DNA from: Nitriliruptoraceae bacterium
GTDB lineage: Bacteria; Actinomycetota; Nitriliruptoria; Nitriliruptorales; Nitriliruptoraceae
DNA length: 6,462 bases
Assembly (NCBI GenBank): GCA_007117945.1
Contig: SKTN01000370.1
Span: 1-6,462, forward strand
Reading direction: 5' to 3'
Of the stretch, positions 5,142 through 6,462 are shown piece after piece (the first letter of the stretch is position 1; every line of letters starts with the position of its first letter). Made by a program: the position numbers and the translations under genes. The notes under the pieces were generated by a model. That model was not told where the DNA came from and did no database searches. It saw only the letters and a program-made list of their open reading frames with translations.

Positions 5142-6155
5142 TCATCCCTCCGCAGGCTTGCGGAGGGTGTCGGTCATGACGGCGACGGCGATCACCGCGC
5201 CGATGACGATCTGTTGCCAGAACGACGACACTCCGAGCAGGTTCAACCCGTTGCGGATCACGCCGATGATCAGCGCCCCCACCAGCGTTCCCGTCAAGCG
5301 TCCGCTCCCGCCGTTCAGGCTGGCGCCACCGATGACCACGGCCGCGATGACATCCAGCTCCAGGGTCGTGCCCGCCGTGGGCTGCGCGGAGTTGAGCCGC
5401 GCGGTCAGGAACAACCCACCCACCGCTGCCAACGCGCCGGCGGCGGTGTAGACCTTGAGCTTGGCCCGGCGGACGTTGATGCCCGACAGGCGTGCGACCT
5501 CCTCGTTCCCGCCGATGGCGTACAGCGCCCGTCCCGTGGGTCGGTAGCGCAGGTACATCGACCCCAGCACGAACAGCGCAGCCACGAACAGCACGCTGAC
5601 GGGGATCACCCCGAACAGGCGGAAGGTGGCGATCCAGCGGAACCATGCCGGGTAGCCGGTGATGGGCTGTCCCCCGGTGATCACCAGCGCCAGGCCGCGG
5701 GCCACCGACAGCATCGCCAGGGTCGCGACGAAGGGTGGCAGGCGCCCATAGGTGATCAGCAGGCCGTTGATCAGGCCGGCCAGGGCGCCCACGCCGATCC
5801 CGGCGATGATCGCCACGCCCATGGGCAGGCCCGCGGCCGCGAAGGTCCACCCCGCCACCGCTCCGCCCAGGCCGAGCACGGAACCGACGGACAGGTCGAT
5901 GCCCTTGGTGATGATCACCGCCGTCCCGCCGAGGGCGAGCACCGCGAGCACGGTGATCTGCTGGAAGACGTTGAACAGGTTGCCGACGGTCAGGAAGTTG
6001 GGTGCCAGGATCGCGAGCACCGCGCTGAGGACGAGCAGTCCGATGAGGGGTCCACTGCCCGACAGCAGGCGCTCGAGGAGCCCGCGCAGGGTCCCAGGTG
6101 CGGACGGCGAGGCATCCGCGGCGGAGGTCGGAGGGTTCGTTTCGGTGTCGGACAT
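5142..6155 (-). CDS. rbsC: Ribose ABC transporter permease RbsC
   Basis: A 337-residue polytopic inner membrane protein of the BPD_transp_2 (PF02653) family, the channel subunit of the ribose importer. A disordered polar N-terminus of about 23 residues precedes the first helix (about 35-52). Family landmarks are LTVGNLFNVFQQ (55-66), GIDLSVGSVLGL (85-96), the long hydrophobic middle (112-134), the cytoplasmic ATPase-contacting loop TGRALYAIGGNEEVARLSGI (207-226), and ELDVIAAVVIGGASLNGGSG (266-285). Roughly eight to ten hydrophobic segments can be seen. The ATG at 6155 lies only 2 bases after the rbsA stop, with GGAGGG 6 bases upstream inside the end of rbsA, so translation of the two is likely coupled. 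The ribose assignment comes from rbsB, rbsK and rbsD alongside; the permease alone would only say pentose/hexose importer. Confidence 0.96.
   Translation of the reverse strand: MSDTETNPPTSAADASPSAPGTLRGLLERLLSGSGPLIGLLVLSAVLAILAPNFLTVGNLFNVFQQITVLAVLALGGTAVIITKGIDLSVGSVLGLGGAVAGWTFAAAGLPMGVAIIAGIGVGALAGLINGLLITYGRLPPFVATLAMLSVARGLALVITGGQPITGYPAWFRWIATFRLFGVIPVSVLFVAALFVLGSMYLRYRPTGRALYAIGGNEEVARLSGINVRRAKLKVYTAAGALAAVGGLFLTARLNSAQPTAGTTLELDVIAAVVIGGASLNGGSGRLTGTLVGALIIGVIRNGLNLLGVSSFWQQIVIGAVIAVAVMTDTLRKPAEG
5146..5167 (-). promoter_or_regulatory. Perfect hairpin at the rbsC 3' end, before rbsB
   Basis: Bases 5146-5154 pair with 5159-5167, a perfect 9-bp stem with a 4-base loop, within the last codons of rbsC. 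It lies 25 bases before the rbsB start. On the transcript its 3' arm contains GGAGGG directly followed by an ATG that overlaps the rbsC stop as ATGA. It may be an mRNA processing or stability element that sets RbsB output; no U tract follows, so full termination is unlikely. Confidence 0.45.
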
Positions 6156-6157
6156 CC

Positions 6158-6462
6158 CTATCCCTCCACAGCCAGTTGCATCACGGCCTGCTCGGTGGCG
6201 TCCGCTCGTGGCAGCTCGCCGGTGAGTCGACCCCGGCTGAGCACGGCGACACGGTGGGCCAGACCGAGGACCTCGGGCAGCTCCGAGGAGATGACGATGA
6301 CCCCCTTGCCCTGCTGCACGAGCTCCTCGATGATCCGGTAGATCGCCTGCTTGGCCCCGACGTCCACGCCGCGCGTGGGCTCGTCGAAGATCACCACGTC
6401 CGGTTCACGGGGGAGCCACTTGGCGATCACGACCTTCTGCTGGTTCCCGCCCGACAGGGTCG
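6158..6462 (-). CDS. rbsA: Ribose ABC transporter ATP-binding protein RbsA, C-terminal 100 residues (5' part outside window)
   Basis: Only the end of the gene is present; it continues beyond the right edge. The visible part begins TLSGGNQQKVV, the ABC signature in the form typical of sugar-importer ATPases of the RbsA/AraG/MglA group. It is followed by Walker B and D-loop (VVIFDEPTRGVDVGAK, residues 22-37 of the fragment) and VISSELPEVLGLAHRV. The switch-histidine position reads Ser in ISSE, which is normal for the degenerate second nucleotide-binding domain of these tandem ATPases. The fragment is therefore the C-terminal ABC domain of a protein of about 500 residues that drives RbsC. The TAG stop is 2 bases before the rbsC start. 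Family assignment is firm; ribose specificity comes from context. Confidence 0.95.
   Translation of the reverse strand, partial: TLSGGNQQKVVIAKWLPREPDVVIFDEPTRGVDVGAKQAIYRIIEELVQQGKGVIVISSELPEVLGLAHRVAVLSRGRLTGELPRADATEQAVMQLAVEG
6162..6167 (-). promoter_or_regulatory. Ribosome binding site of rbsC inside the rbsA end
   Basis: GGAGGG on the minus strand, 6 bases before the ATG at 6155 and within the last codons of rbsA. It supports coupled translation of the ATPase and permease. Confidence 0.7.

Noticed and set aside
4113..6341. A 742-codon open frame on the plus strand, antisense to rbsB, rbsC and rbsA.
   Set aside because: It lies opposite three firmly identified genes, is rich in Asp, Gly, His, Gln and Arg in a low-complexity manner, and resembles no family. 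Long antisense frames are expected at this GC content.
1..6462. Search for tRNA or rRNA genes, CRISPR repeats, insertion sequences, att sites and toxin genes.
   Set aside because: I saw no repeated spacer pattern, transposase or integrase motif, terminal inverted repeats or tRNA-like cloverleaf; the window is nearly filled by the minus-strand genes.

Overview
This is high-GC DNA with every supported gene on the minus strand. High GC, frequent GTG starts, very few lysines and short or overlapping intergenic junctions point to an actinobacterium. I cannot name a genus from the window alone. The acidic, lysine-free binding protein hints at a salt-tolerant or otherwise unusual actinobacterial lineage.

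The core is a D-ribose uptake and catabolism operon, read from high to low coordinates. It holds rbsA (C-terminal end only, running off the right edge), rbsC (permease) and rbsB (lipoprotein binding protein). A strong hairpin follows, then a 104-residue small protein resembling the HapK/RedY or EthD group, a ThuA/GATase1-like protein of the PF07090 type, rbsK (ribokinase) and rbsD (ribose pyranase). RbsB would capture ribose, RbsA/RbsC import it, RbsD convert pyranose to the form the kinase uses, and RbsK make ribose 5-phosphate. The ThuA-like gene, rbsK and rbsD are joined by two successive 4-base GTGA stop/start overlaps, so the ThuA-like protein is physically part of the ribose module. No rbsR-type regulator is visible; it may lie upstream, beyond the right edge.

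Downstream of rbsD, after another hairpin, comes a 153-residue protein resembling the WapI immunity family, with no toxin beside it. A 170-base intergenic region with a third hairpin follows. Then comes a HAD-superfamily protein with nearly the full active-site set of beta-phosphoglucomutase. At the left edge is the start of a membrane-anchored protein, whose reading frame suggests either an unusual start or a one-base frameshift.

Most of the window is a recognisable ribose operon. The parts that deserve attention are the two uncharacterised genes embedded in it, the regularly placed intercistronic hairpins, the orphan WapI-like gene and the left-edge frame anomaly. I do not see evidence for a wholly new system such as a defence island, CRISPR array or mobile element.
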